A stretch of 64,000 nucleotides of DNA from assembly GCF_902506165.1 (NCBI RefSeq), contig NZ_LR733817.1:4360111-4424110 (forward strand), read 5' to 3'. The position numbers and the translations under genes were made by a program. Below are positions 9,049-16,312 of the stretch, piece after piece. The stretch is from Bosea sp. 29B. GTDB taxonomy: Bacteria; Pseudomonadota; Alphaproteobacteria; Rhizobiales; Beijerinckiaceae. A model generated the notes under the pieces. That model was not told the DNA's origin. It made no database searches and saw nothing but the letters and a program-made list of their open reading frames with translations. Positions within the stretch are counted from its first letter, which is position 1, and each line of letters begins with the position of its first letter.

Positions 9049-9270
9049 GGATTCTTCCACAAGGCTCCGGCGGCATTCTGACGCCGATCCCAGCAACCTG
9101 CCGCAGCGCCGTTTGATTTAGTCTTAAGCCGGGCGAAGAATTTCATGTATTTCCAAGCAGCTTATACAACCTATTGGTGCATTTATCTATATAATATTCC
9201 AATGGCTGTATATTCCGGTGCGAAGCGGCGAAGCGGCGAAGCGCCTGAGGGCCTGCCCGAAATTTCATCG
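9049..9270. other. Non-coding stretch with AT-rich island and tandem repeat
   Basis: No gene is supported between the DUF2336 gene and the repeat at 9271. Bases about 9140-9215 are far richer in A+T than the surroundings (for example TTATCTATATAATATTCC). This may hold the promoter of the DUF2336 gene or be a scar of foreign DNA. It is followed by three perfect tandem copies of GCGAAGCG (9220-9243). Confidence 0.55.
9220..9243. repeat. 8-bp tandem repeat, three copies
   Basis: GCGAAGCG occurs three times in direct succession (9220-9227, 9228-9235, 9236-9243). It abuts the AT-rich island and precedes a family C palindrome. Short tandem arrays of this kind can vary in copy number by slippage. 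Confidence 0.75.
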
Positions 9271-9390
9271 AGCCCTCATCCTGAGGAGCCATTTCGCCAG
9301 AAATGGCGTCTCGAAGCATGCCCAGAAGGTTCCAGAGCCAGCTGGAGCCCCCTTCGAGACGGCCCTTCGGGCCTCCTCAGGACGAGGGCT
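9271..9390. repeat. Dispersed palindromic repeat, family C, copy 1 (long form)
   Basis: Outer arms AGCCCTCATCCTGAGGAG and CTCCTCAGGACGAGGGCT enclose nested hairpins CCATTTC-gcca-GAAATGG and CGTCTCGAAG...CTTCGAGACG. A shorter copy with the same outer arms is at 36825-36878. It ends 15 nt from the stop of the minus-strand gene at 9406, so its transcript would fold into a strong stem after the stop codon. Confidence 0.8.
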
Positions 9391-9405
9391 GGAGCTTTGA
9401 GACCT

Positions 9406-10332
9406 TTATGGCGCTGGGAAGAAGTTGCTCGGCAGGTTGCTGGGGCGCGTCGTCGACTCCGCCCGCACCGGCGCGCTCGCCGTCGGGCCGTACCCCCTGT
9501 CGAAGGCGGTGCCGTCCTGCTCGTTGCAGGTCGGACGCTGCGGGTTCTTGGCGATGGCGGCCGAGCGCGGAAAGGCCGTGTTGTCGACCGCGTCGGTGGT
9601 CGGCTGGCCGATATCGATGCGTGAAGTCACCATGCTTACGGTCGGCTTGGCGGTCGGCGAGGTCCAGCCGAGCGTGCCGTGCCAGATGATATGCCAGCCG
9701 ATCCGCGCCAGGTGATGCACTGTCGAGCCGCGTTCCCGCGCGACGAAATAGGCGATGAAGCCTTCGTCGCGTCGGGCCGTATGCAGGAAGTTCGGCGCAG
9801 GCACCTTGCTGTTGGTTTGGCGCAGGGGGAACGGGTTGTTGGGATGGTCGCCGAGCTTGTAGGTCACCAGGAAACCCTTGGTGCCGGTAGTCTGGTCGGT
9901 GATGACCTGATTGCTCGGGTCGAAGATCATCTCGTCGACAGTCGGCAGGTCGCCGTCGCCGTCCAGCGAGGGATTGGTGCCGAAGGCGGATTTGAGGTTG
10001 ATGGCGATGCTGCCTTCATTGGCCATCCGCCCGGCATAAAGCGCTTCGTAGACCACGATGTCGGAGACCAGGATCATCCCGAACTCCCAATTGGTCGTCA
10101 GGTCGACCTTGTCCTGCCGGTTGGCCGGATCGCCTGACATCAGCACGGTGCCGGTGCAGGTGATCATCGGGCCGGTATGGCCGGGATGCCCGGCCGGATC
10201 GTCGGCGGCGGCGCGGCGAGCGTTGGTCGTGCAATGCAGCAAAGCGTGCTCGGTGCCGACATGGATGTCGGTACGCGAGCCACCCTTGTTGGCGATGATC
10301 GTGGCGGTGCCGGGTGCGATCGCGACAACCAT
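9406..10332 (-). CDS. Orphan protein of unknown function, 308 residues
   Basis: I do not recognise this protein. A GGAG box lies 6 nt before the ATG and codon use is normal, so it is a real gene. No signal peptide or membrane helix is visible. The middle is mixed alpha/beta with a DGDGD turn (about residue 123), which looks like a calcium- or metal-binding loop, and a His/Trp cluster (VHHLARIGWHIIWHGTLGW, about 205-225). The last 45 residues are rich in Pro, Thr, Ser and Asn and probably unstructured. It lies 54 nt downstream of a peptidoglycan-binding-domain gene on the same strand, so the two probably work together, perhaps at the cell wall or as an exported effector; that is inference. Confidence 0.6.
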   Translation of the reverse strand: MVVAIAPGTATIIANKGGSRTDIHVGTEHALLHCTTNARRAAADDPAGHPGHTGPMITCTGTVLMSGDPANRQDKVDLTTNWEFGMILVSDIVVYEALYAGRMANEGSIAINLKSAFGTNPSLDGDGDLPTVDEMIFDPSNQVITDQTTGTKGFLVTYKLGDHPNNPFPLRQTNSKVPAPNFLHTARRDEGFIAYFVARERGSTVHHLARIGWHIIWHGTLGWTSPTAKPTVSMVTSRIDIGQPTTDAVDNTAFPRSAAIAKNPQRPTCNEQDGTAFDRGYGPTASAPVRAESTTRPSNLPSNFFPAP

Positions 10333-10386
10333 GGCTTCTCCTGCGGTTATCCGACAGTCTGATGTCTTCGGGCGGGGCGCGTCGAT

Positions 10387-10749
10387 CTAGCGAACCGCTG
10401 CGCTGTGCGTGCGCGCCTTGGCGGCTTCGGCGCGGCGATTGAGGGCGCTCACCGCGATGATGGCGCGCTCCAGCGCCGCCATGGTCAGCGGCCCGACGAT
10501 GGCGTCGGCGACGAGTCCATTGGCCGTCTGGAAACTGCGCACCCGGTTCGCCGTTTCCGGGCCGAAGATGCCGTCGGGCAGGGTGCGGCCCTGGCCGGTC
10601 GAGTTCGGCATCGCCATGCCGAGGTCGATCAGAGCGAGCTGGATGATGGCGACGGCATCGCCGCGCTCGCCCTGCTTCAGCGGCGGCGCGTTCTCGGCGG
10701 CCTTCCTAAGGCGGTCATTGTTCGAAAAGCGCGGTGACGTGAGCGCCAT
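10387..10749 (-). CDS. Peptidoglycan-binding domain protein (PG_binding_1)
   Basis: 120 residues. Residues about 22-95 form one PG_binding_1 domain: PPLKQGERGDAVAIIQLAL, then DGIFGPETANRVRSFQTANG and DAIVGPLTMAALE. There is no signal peptide, catalytic domain or membrane helix, which is unusual because such domains normally act outside the cytoplasm and are fused to hydrolases. It is followed by the orphan gene at 9406 on the same strand. It may be an adaptor delivered with that protein by an unrecognised route, or a domain used for another ligand. Confidence 0.8.
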   Translation of the reverse strand: MALTSPRFSNNDRLRKAAENAPPLKQGERGDAVAIIQLALIDLGMAMPNSTGQGRTLPDGIFGPETANRVRSFQTANGLVADAIVGPLTMAALERAIIAVSALNRRAEAAKARTHSAAVR

Positions 10750-10833
10750 GATCTCGATCCTGCCCGTCCCCGATGACCCAAGGTTAGTTCCGGGTCCGGG
10801 GAGGGGTCAAGGACGCTGGCATGGCTTCCAGCT

Positions 10834-12033
10834 TCAAGCGGCCGGCAGGCAGGCTGGGCCGAGCGGCTCGAAGCTCTTATAGGTCAGGATGAACTCCTGG
10901 TGGCCGAGTTCCTCCGACTTCGTCCGCCCGCCTTGCGCCAGCGAGACGACGAGGTCGCGGATTTCGGTGCCGACCTCGTCGAGGCTGGCTCGGCCTTCGA
11001 GGATACGGCCGGCATCGACGTCCATGTCGTCGCTCATCCGGCGATAGGTCTCCGGATTGGCGCAGATCTTGACCACCGGCGAGATCGCCGAACCGACGAC
11101 CGAGCCGCGCCCGGTGACGAACAGCACGCAATGCGCGCCGCAGGCGATCAATTCGGCGATCTCGGCATTGTCGTTGATGTTGGGGAAGCCGAAGCGGACT
11201 TCGCCATCCGGCACCACGTCGAGCAGATAGAGCCCGCCATGCGGCGGCACATCACCGGGCTTGATCAGGCCGGAAATCGGCGATGCTCCCGACTTGGCAT
11301 AGGCGCCCATCGATTTCTCCTCGATGGTCGAGAGCCCACCCTCGGCATTGCCGGCGGCGAAGGAGCCATAGCCGAGCGTCGCGTAGTAGCGCGCCGCCTT
11401 GGCGACCGATTTCTCCAGCTCGACGCCGAGCCCGGGCGTGATCGCACGCGCCGCCATGATGTGCTCGCAGCCGATCAGCTCGCCGGTCTCCTCGAAGATG
11501 CAGGAGGCGCCCTCGGCGATGAGCTGGTCGAAGGCGCGGCCCGCCGCCGGATTGCCGGTGATGCCGGAGGTGCCGTCCGAGCCGCCGCAGACGGTGCCGA
11601 TCACCAGCTCGCTGACCTGCATCGGCACGGTCTCGGTAGCGTCGAGCGCGATGCGCTGCTCCTCGACCCAGGCGCGGCCCTCCTTGATCGAGGCGCGGGT
11701 GCCGCCGGTGCCCTGAATGACGATGGTCTTCACCGGCCGGCCGGTGGCGCGCACCACCCGCTCCAGCGCGTATTTGTTGAAGCTCTCGCAGCCGAGCGAG
11801 ACCAGCAGCACCGCCCCGACATTAGGGTGGGTGCAGAGCTGCTCCATCATCCGCTCGGCATAAGGGTTCGGGTAGCAGCCGGGGAAGCCGATGGCGTGGA
11901 CCTCGTGCTCGCGCCAGGGCAGGGCGATCTCGCGCGCGACATGGTGCGCGCATTCGACCAGATAGGCGACGGCGACGACATTGCGGATGCCCTTGCGGCC
12001 GTCGCTGCGCAGATAGCCCCTGAGCTCGCTCAT
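10834..12033 (-). CDS. UxaA-family hydro-lyase, large subunit
   Basis: 399 residues. Family signatures include GYLRSDGRKGIRNVVAVAYL at the start, GFPGCYPNPYAERMMEQLC, LVSLGCESFN, GTVCGGSDGTSGITGNPA and the C-terminal LFVTGRGSVVGSAISPVVKI. This is the catalytic part of altronate/galactarate dehydratases and of the large subunit SuyB of sulfolactate sulfo-lyase. Here the SAF domain is a separate gene overlapping by 4 nt (12030-12033), the split form also seen in SuyAB. The substrate is therefore a 2-hydroxy acid of unknown identity: a sugar acid or (R)-sulfolactate. The start at 12033 is fixed by the ATGA overlap. Confidence 0.88.
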   Translation of the reverse strand: MSELRGYLRSDGRKGIRNVVAVAYLVECAHHVAREIALPWREHEVHAIGFPGCYPNPYAERMMEQLCTHPNVGAVLLVSLGCESFNKYALERVVRATGRPVKTIVIQGTGGTRASIKEGRAWVEEQRIALDATETVPMQVSELVIGTVCGGSDGTSGITGNPAAGRAFDQLIAEGASCIFEETGELIGCEHIMAARAITPGLGVELEKSVAKAARYYATLGYGSFAAGNAEGGLSTIEEKSMGAYAKSGASPISGLIKPGDVPPHGGLYLLDVVPDGEVRFGFPNINDNAEIAELIACGAHCVLFVTGRGSVVGSAISPVVKICANPETYRRMSDDMDVDAGRILEGRASLDEVGTEIRDLVVSLAQGGRTKSEELGHQEFILTYKSFEPLGPACLPAA

Positions 12034-12347
12034 TGTGCCGCTCCCGCCTTGCGCTCGTCCTCGAGATGATAGGTCGGCGTGTAGTCGCTCTTCATGTTCT
12101 GGACATGGACATGGTGACCGGCGGCGATGGCGACCGTCGCCACGCCGATCGGCGCGCCGTATTTCAGGATCTTCTCGCCGGGCGCGATGGCGCGCCGGGC
12201 GATCTTGTGGGCGAGCGCGATGTCGCGGTCGATCACCGCCGGACCCGTGCCGGTCTCGATGGGCTCGCCCGCCGGCAGGCGGGTGCGCGCGACGAAGACG
12301 TTGTCGCGCGGGTCGAGCAGGATCAGGCGGGGATCGTGCTGGGACAT
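12030..12347 (-). CDS. UxaA-family hydro-lyase, small subunit (SAF domain)
   Basis: 105 residues matching the SAF domain found at the N-terminus of altronate dehydratase and in SuyA: VARTRLPAGEPIETG, then the H-x-x-A-R block LAHKIARRAIAPGEKILKYGAPIG and HVHVQN near the end. It overlaps the large-subunit gene by 4 nt and the RraA-like gene by 1 nt (TGATG), which points to translational coupling and a 1:1 complex in the cytoplasm. Confidence 0.88.
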   Translation of the reverse strand: MSQHDPRLILLDPRDNVFVARTRLPAGEPIETGTGPAVIDRDIALAHKIARRAIAPGEKILKYGAPIGVATVAIAAGHHVHVQNMKSDYTPTYHLEDERKAGAAQ

Positions 12348-12994
12348 CAGAACTTGCCGAATTGCAGATAGGCCTGCTGGGGATCGGTGCCGGCGAGGAT
12401 CGCGGTGCGGACCTTGTTCTCCGCCGAGATCGCGGTCTCGGACTTCTCCAGGACTTCCTCGATGATTTCGGCCGGGATGCGCACCACGCCGTCACGGTCG
12501 GCGAGGATGTAGTCGCCCGGCCGGATCCAGACCTCGCCGATCTTGATCGGCTCGTCGACCGCCTTGGGCAGCCAGACGCCGACGATGTCGCGCGGCGTAT
12601 AGGCCTTGAAATAGGCCTGGAAGCCCATCTCGACCATGAATTCGGTGTCGCGCGACAGTCCGTCGATGACGCAGCCGCGCACGCCCTTGTTCTTCAGCGT
12701 TTCGGCCGAGAGCTCGCCCATCAGCGCGACCTCTTCGGTGTTGGGCTGGCAGACCCAGACATGGCCGGGCTTGGCGGCGGAGAGCAGGCCGGTCCAGCCG
12801 AGCAGGGTCTCGTGCGCATCGAACTCGCCGGTCTTGCCCTCGACGGTGAAGGCGGGGCCGGCGAGCTTCACGCCTGGCAGCAGGGGGCGCAGCGCCGGCG
12901 GCAGGGTGAAGTCCTTCAGCCCCATGGCGCGCATCGTGTCGTGAATGATGCCGGTGTAGCAGCGTTCGAGGCGCTCGGTCAGCGTATCCGTCAT
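12347..12994 (-). CDS. RraA-like aldolase/decarboxylase family protein
   Basis: 215 residues of the RraA / HMG aldolase fold. Diagnostic are GELSAETLKNKGVRGCVIDG and GLSRDTEF, the G-x-x-x-D-G...RD motif that binds the substrate carboxylate and Mg2+. Members include 4-hydroxy-4-methyl-2-oxoglutarate aldolase, oxaloacetate decarboxylases and the RNase E inhibitor RraA. Being first in an operon with a split UxaA hydro-lyase, it more likely cleaves or decarboxylates an oxo-acid made by that enzyme than regulates RNase E. No transporter or regulator is adjacent. Confidence 0.85.
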   Translation of the reverse strand: MTDTLTERLERCYTGIIHDTMRAMGLKDFTLPPALRPLLPGVKLAGPAFTVEGKTGEFDAHETLLGWTGLLSAAKPGHVWVCQPNTEEVALMGELSAETLKNKGVRGCVIDGLSRDTEFMVEMGFQAYFKAYTPRDIVGVWLPKAVDEPIKIGEVWIRPGDYILADRDGVVRIPAEIIEEVLEKSETAISAENKVRTAILAGTDPQQAYLQFGKF

Positions 12995-13115
12995 GTTTCC
13001 TCCGGTGCGGCCGCTCCGGCGGCCTTGCGGGCACCTTGCGCAGAGGGTGGCTCAGGGGGCAAGTGCGGATTCTGCAGCGCAGGCGTGCGTATTAAACGAT
13101 TTAAATTGCGATTCT

Positions 13116-13207
13116 CGTCATACTCGGGCTTGATCTGAGCATCTCGGAAACCAGCTAACTGGTCCTGAGATTCTCGGGTCTGCGCTTCGCTGCGCCCGAG
13201 AATGACG
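13116..13207. repeat. Dispersed palindromic repeat, family B, copy 2
   Basis: Shares with 2842-2949 the start CGTCAT-CTCGGGCTTGA and the tail GAGATTCTCGGGTCTGCG...CGCCCGAGAATGACG. The inner segment differs. It fills the space upstream of the RraA-like gene, ending 12 nt from the bpt stop. Confidence 0.75.
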
Positions 13208-13218
13208 TGCCGACAGCA

Positions 13219-13965
13219 TCAGCCCACCCGCTCCCAGCCCTGGGGCATCAGCCGCTCCTGCGGCAGGAAGCGGGCCTTGTAGGCCATCTTCGGCGAGCCT
13301 TCGACCCAATAGCCGAGATAGACGTAAGGCAGGCCGAGCTTACGGGCGCGCTCGACATGCTCGAGCACCATGAAGGTGCCGAGCGAGCGCGCTTCGAGGG
13401 CGGGGTCATAGACCGAATAGACCATGGAGAGCCCGTCGCTCAGCCGGTCGGTCAAAGCGAAGGCGAAGAGGTCGCCCTGGCCTCGTCCGGTGAAGCCGCT
13501 GTCGGGGCTGCGCCGGCGGTATTCGATCAGGCTGGTCTCGACATGGGTGTCCTCGACCATCATGGCGAAGTCGAGCGCCGACATCGTCGCCATGCCGCCA
13601 TCGGGATGGCGGTCGTCGAGATAGCCGCGGAACAGCGAATAATGCTCCGAGCGCGGCTGCGGCGGCAGCGTCTCGCCGATCAGGTCGCTGTTATGCGAGA
13701 GGATTTTGCGGAAGGTGCGCGAAGGCCGAAAGTCGGCGACGACGATCCTGACCGAGATGCAAGCCCGGCAGGTCTCGCAGGCCGGCCGATAGGCGATGCT
13801 CTGCGAGCGCCGGAAGCCGCCTTGCGAGAGCACGTCGTTGAGGTCGCGCGCTCGCGCGCCGACGAGGTGCGTGAACACCTTGCGCTCCTCGCGGCCCGGC
13901 AGATAGGGGCAGGGCGTCGGCGAGGTCAGGTAGAATTGCGGGGCATCCCGCAAGGGACGTGTCAC
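13219..13965 (-). CDS. bpt: Aspartate/glutamate leucyltransferase (arginyltransferase family)
   Basis: 248 residues, the usual Bpt length. It starts at a GTG (13965), giving [14 protein letters not shown], the canonical N-terminus, with GGAG 9 nt upstream; the open frame before it is not conserved. The cysteine-rich motif [15 protein letters not shown] and the acyltransferase end [20 protein letters not shown] are typical. The enzyme moves Leu from Leu-tRNA to N-terminal Asp or Glu, creating an N-degron read by ClpS/ClpAP in the cytoplasm. Confidence 0.95.
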   Translation of the reverse strand: MTRPLRDAPQFYLTSPTPCPYLPGREERKVFTHLVGARARDLNDVLSQGGFRRSQSIAYRPACETCRACISVRIVVADFRPSRTFRKILSHNSDLIGETLPPQPRSEHYSLFRGYLDDRHPDGGMATMSALDFAMMVEDTHVETSLIEYRRRSPDSGFTGRGQGDLFAFALTDRLSDGLSMVYSVYDPALEARSLGTFMVLEHVERARKLGLPYVYLGYWVEGSPKMAYKARFLPQERLMPQGWERVG

Positions 13966-14130
13966 GTCAGGCAGGCTCCGGAACCGCCGAATTCGACCTG
14001 AGTTTAGCAGTCGGTGCGGCGGCAACAAGCGGGAAGCCGGGGGTAGCCGCTTGGCATGGGATAACCCCTGAATCAGTGCTAGCTTGCCCTTGCTGGGATA
14101 CCCCTGAGACCCCAGAGGCGGGGCTGACAG

Positions 14131-14961
14131 ATGCAGACCGAAACGGTCGCGTTGACCCGCGAGAAGGAAACCCTGCTGATCACGCTCTGGGCCAAGGCCG
14201 GCGAGAGCCTGTTGCCCGATTCCCTGCTCAAGGACCGCTTCGCCGCCGAGGCTGCAACGCGCATCGACTATGATTTCGCCAAGCTCAAGGTCGACCGCGA
14301 CCTGATGGTCGGCCTCGCCATGCGCGCGAGCACCATCGATGGCTGGGCACGCGATTTTCTCGGAAGGCACCACGATGCGCTGGTGCTGCATCTCGGCTGC
14401 GGGCTCGACAGCCGCGTCTTCCGGATCGACCCGCCGGCCAGCATCGATTGGTACGACATCGACTATCCGGACGTCATCGCGCTCAGGCAAAAGCTCTACC
14501 CGGCGCGCGACGGCTATCATCTGACCGGCTCGTCGGTGACGGAGCCCGGCTGGATCGCCGGGCTGCCGCGGGATCGCCCGACGATGATCGTGGCCGAGGG
14601 GCTTTTGCTCTATCTGCCGGAGGAAGAGGTGCCATTGCTGCTGGAGCGGCTGGTGCGGCATTGCCGCAGCGGCGAGATCGTCTTCGACGCCTATAGTCCG
14701 TTCGGCCTCAAGCTGATCGCAATGCAGCCCTCGATCAAGGCGACCGGCGCGGTGCTGCGCTGGTCGCTCGACGATCCCGCCGAGCTGGAGCGGCAGGTGC
14801 CGGGCCTCGAACTGGTCACCGAACTGACGGCCTATGACCCTGATGGTTACGATCCGGCCCAGATCGCCCGCATGTCCTGGCCGGCGCGCTTTACGATGCA
14901 GTTCTTCTCGCTGATCCCGCCGCTGGCACGCATCGGCCTTCTGCTGCGCTATCGCTTTTAG
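14131..14961 (+). CDS. Class I SAM-dependent methyltransferase (leucine carboxyl methyltransferase-like)
   Basis: 276 residues of the LCM/PpmA-like family (COG3315). Seen are MRASTIDGW, the SAM-binding [17 protein letters not shown], the acidic [16 protein letters not shown] and [16 protein letters not shown]. Such enzymes methylate carboxyl or hydroxyl groups of small molecules, sometimes in polyketide pathways; no biosynthetic neighbours are present, so the substrate is open. The upstream region carries two close copies of GGGATA(A)CCCCTGA at 14058 and 14095, possibly regulatory. The family A repeat follows 13 nt after the stop. Confidence 0.85.
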   Translation: MQTETVALTREKETLLITLWAKAGESLLPDSLLKDRFAAEAATRIDYDFAKLKVDRDLMVGLAMRASTIDGWARDFLGRHHDALVLHLGCGLDSRVFRIDPPASIDWYDIDYPDVIALRQKLYPARDGYHLTGSSVTEPGWIAGLPRDRPTMIVAEGLLLYLPEEEVPLLLERLVRHCRSGEIVFDAYSPFGLKLIAMQPSIKATGAVLRWSLDDPAELERQVPGLELVTELTAYDPDGYDPAQIARMSWPARFTMQFFSLIPPLARIGLLLRYRF

Positions 14962-14974
14962 CTGGTCGCCTTTG

Positions 14975-15069
14975 CCGTCATGGTCGGGCTTGTCCCGACC
15001 ATCCGCGTCTTCCTTCCCGCAAGGCGGTGTTCAAGACGTCGGTGCTCGCCACAAGGGCGAGCATGACGG
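14975..15069. repeat. Dispersed palindromic repeat, family A, copy 2
   Basis: Matches 1378-1472 along its whole length with a few changes and a small length difference in the centre. Ends CCGTCATG and CATGACGG are conserved. As in copy 1, it lies between convergent genes: 13 nt after one stop codon and 6 nt before the other. Confidence 0.8.
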
Positions 15070-15075
15070 GATGCG

Positions 15076-15549
15076 TCAGGCGCGCACCACCACGAGCCCG
15101 GTCAGGATGTCGTGGCCGAGGCGCCGGTCCTCGCGCACCAGCCCGCAGGCGATGTCGAGGAACCACAAGCCGATCGTGCCCGCCGCGACATAGAAGAACA
15201 GCGCATGCACGGCAGCCGCCAGCGCATCAGGCCGGCCGCCCGACGCTGTCTCGACCCGAAGGCCGGCCATGCGCATGCCGAGCGTCGCCTGCTTGCGCCC
15301 GCCGATGGTGATGGCGGCATAGCCCAGCGCGACCGCGATCGTCGCTCCACCCATCAGGAGCCAGGTCAGGCCGAAGGTGATGATGCCGAGGATGCCGAGC
15401 AGGAACCAGACGATGCTGCCTAGGATGAACAGGACGACGACGTCGCCGATCCAGGCGAACATGCGCGAGCCGAGCACGCCGCGCGTATCCTGCAGCGGCC
15501 GGTCCTCCAGCGCGACGATGGGCGGCTGGCGATAGGACGGGTTCGACAT
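15076..15549 (-). CDS. RDD-family membrane protein
   Basis: 157 residues. The RDD family shows an Arg in the first helix region (LGSRMFAWIGDVVVLFIL), a GG-R turn and the Asp-containing last helix (GLWFLDIACGLV), ending HDILTGLVVV. Three membrane helices are visible (about 34-60, 62-83 and 108-130). The ATG at 15549 is chosen; a TTG 15 nt upstream also fits. RDD proteins are of uncertain function, some linked to Na+/H+ exchange. Confidence 0.85.
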   Translation of the reverse strand: MSNPSYRQPPIVALEDRPLQDTRGVLGSRMFAWIGDVVVLFILGSIVWFLLGILGIITFGLTWLLMGGATIAVALGYAAITIGGRKQATLGMRMAGLRVETASGGRPDALAAAVHALFFYVAAGTIGLWFLDIACGLVREDRRLGHDILTGLVVVRA

Positions 15550-15704
15550 ATCCTGCTTTTCCAATCTCCGGCGGGGCGGATGTGCCCGCCGGCTGATAAT
15601 GTTTGATCAGCGAGCCGGTTCCGCAAGGCCGCTGGCGAGGAGCAGCGCCGTTTTTGGCGCGAACGCCTCAGGCTTCGGCGATAACAAACCTTGCTAAAGC
15701 CTGT

Positions 15705-15739
15705 GGCCGATCCCACACTGGAACGATCGGAGATCGGCC
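15705..15739. promoter_or_regulatory. Candidate ParD autoregulatory operator
   Basis: The inverted repeat GGCCGATC (15705-15712) / GATCGGCC (15732-15739) ends directly at the parD ATG. A third GATCGG half-site lies at 15725-15730. Ribbon-helix-helix antitoxins such as ParD bind repeated short half-sites over their own promoter, so this is a good operator candidate and would also cover the ribosome site. Confidence 0.6.
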
Positions 15740-15997
15740 ATGAACATCAACGTGTCGCTGCCGGAGGAACTGCTCCGCTTCATCAAGGCGAAGGTGGAGA
15801 CCGGCCGCTATACCTCCTCCAGCGAGGTCGTGCGGGAGGCGTTGCGCCTGCTCGAGAAACATGACGAACAGGAAGCCGAGAAGCTGCGCTGGCTCCAGCA
15901 AGCCTGGAAAGAGGGCGTCTCCAGCGGCGCTGGCGGCGAACTCGATCTGGCTGCCATCAAGGCCGAAGGCCGCGAGCGGCTGGGTGTGAAAGCCTGA
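15740..15997 (+). CDS. parD: ParD-type antitoxin (type II toxin-antitoxin)
   Basis: 85 residues. The N-terminal ribbon-helix-helix (MNINVSLPEELLRFIKAKVE, then TSSSEVVREALRLLEKHDEQ) is the CopG/ParD DNA-binding fold. The C-terminal 40 residues would wrap the toxin. ParE follows after 6 nt. The antitoxin neutralises ParE and represses the pair. ATG at 15740 lies right behind the operator-like repeat. Confidence 0.92.
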   Translation: MNINVSLPEELLRFIKAKVETGRYTSSSEVVREALRLLEKHDEQEAEKLRWLQQAWKEGVSSGAGGELDLAAIKAEGRERLGVKA

Positions 15998-16003
15998 AGC
16001 GGC

Positions 16004-16303
16004 ATGGGCTTCGTCCATTACACCGATCGGGCGAAGCAAGACCTCCTCGACATCTGGCTTTGGATCGCGCGTGACAGCGCGACGCTCGCCGATGCGGTTA
16101 TCGAGCGCATTGAGCAGCGCGCAAGCAAATTATCGCAGCACCGCGAGATCGGCATGGCTCGGCCAGAGATCGGCGAGGGCGCGCGCGGCCTCGTCATCGA
16201 GCGTTGGCTCGTGCTCTATCGGCTGGTCGATGGCGGCGTTCAGATCGTCCGCATCGTCGATGGTGCGCGCGATCTCGTGCGCCTCGGCTGGCCGGCAGAT
16301 TGA
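16004..16303 (+). CDS. parE: ParE-type toxin (RelE/ParE superfamily)
   Basis: 99 residues with the RelE/ParE pattern: YTDRAKQDLLDIWLWIA, a central helix pair, RPEIGEGARGLVIERWLVLYRL and VQIVRIVDGARDL. ParE toxins block DNA gyrase; some homologues act otherwise. It is complete with no frameshift, so the module looks intact. Its stop is 9 nt from the stop of the convergent ilvA gene. This is not topoisomerase IV subunit B, which shares the symbol. Confidence 0.92.
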   Translation: MGFVHYTDRAKQDLLDIWLWIARDSATLADAVIERIEQRASKLSQHREIGMARPEIGEGARGLVIERWLVLYRLVDGGVQIVRIVDGARDLVRLGWPAD

Positions 16304-16312
16304 GCCGACGAG

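Noticed and set aside
9140..9400. CRISPR array
   Set aside because: The GCGAAGCG units are only 8 bp, directly adjacent and without spacers, and no cas genes are near.
9145..9624. 159-codon plus-strand frame beginning MYFQAAYTTY
   Set aside because: It runs through an AT-rich spacer, a tandem repeat, a palindromic element and then antisense to the 9406-10332 gene; composition changes abruptly and no family appears.
10834..12495. Single 553-codon UxaA-type gene
   Set aside because: The first part of this frame overlaps the separate SAF-domain and RraA-like genes in other frames and is Arg/Ser/Pro-rich. The true start is the ATG at 12033 in an ATGA overlap.
14051..14107. Sigma-54 promoter before the methyltransferase at 14131
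   Set aside because: TTGGCATG is present but no matching TTGC element lies at the required spacing.
13219..14661. 480-codon frame containing bpt
   Set aside because: The N-terminal half is antisense to the methyltransferase at 14131-14961. The Bpt N-terminus fixes the start at GTG 13965.
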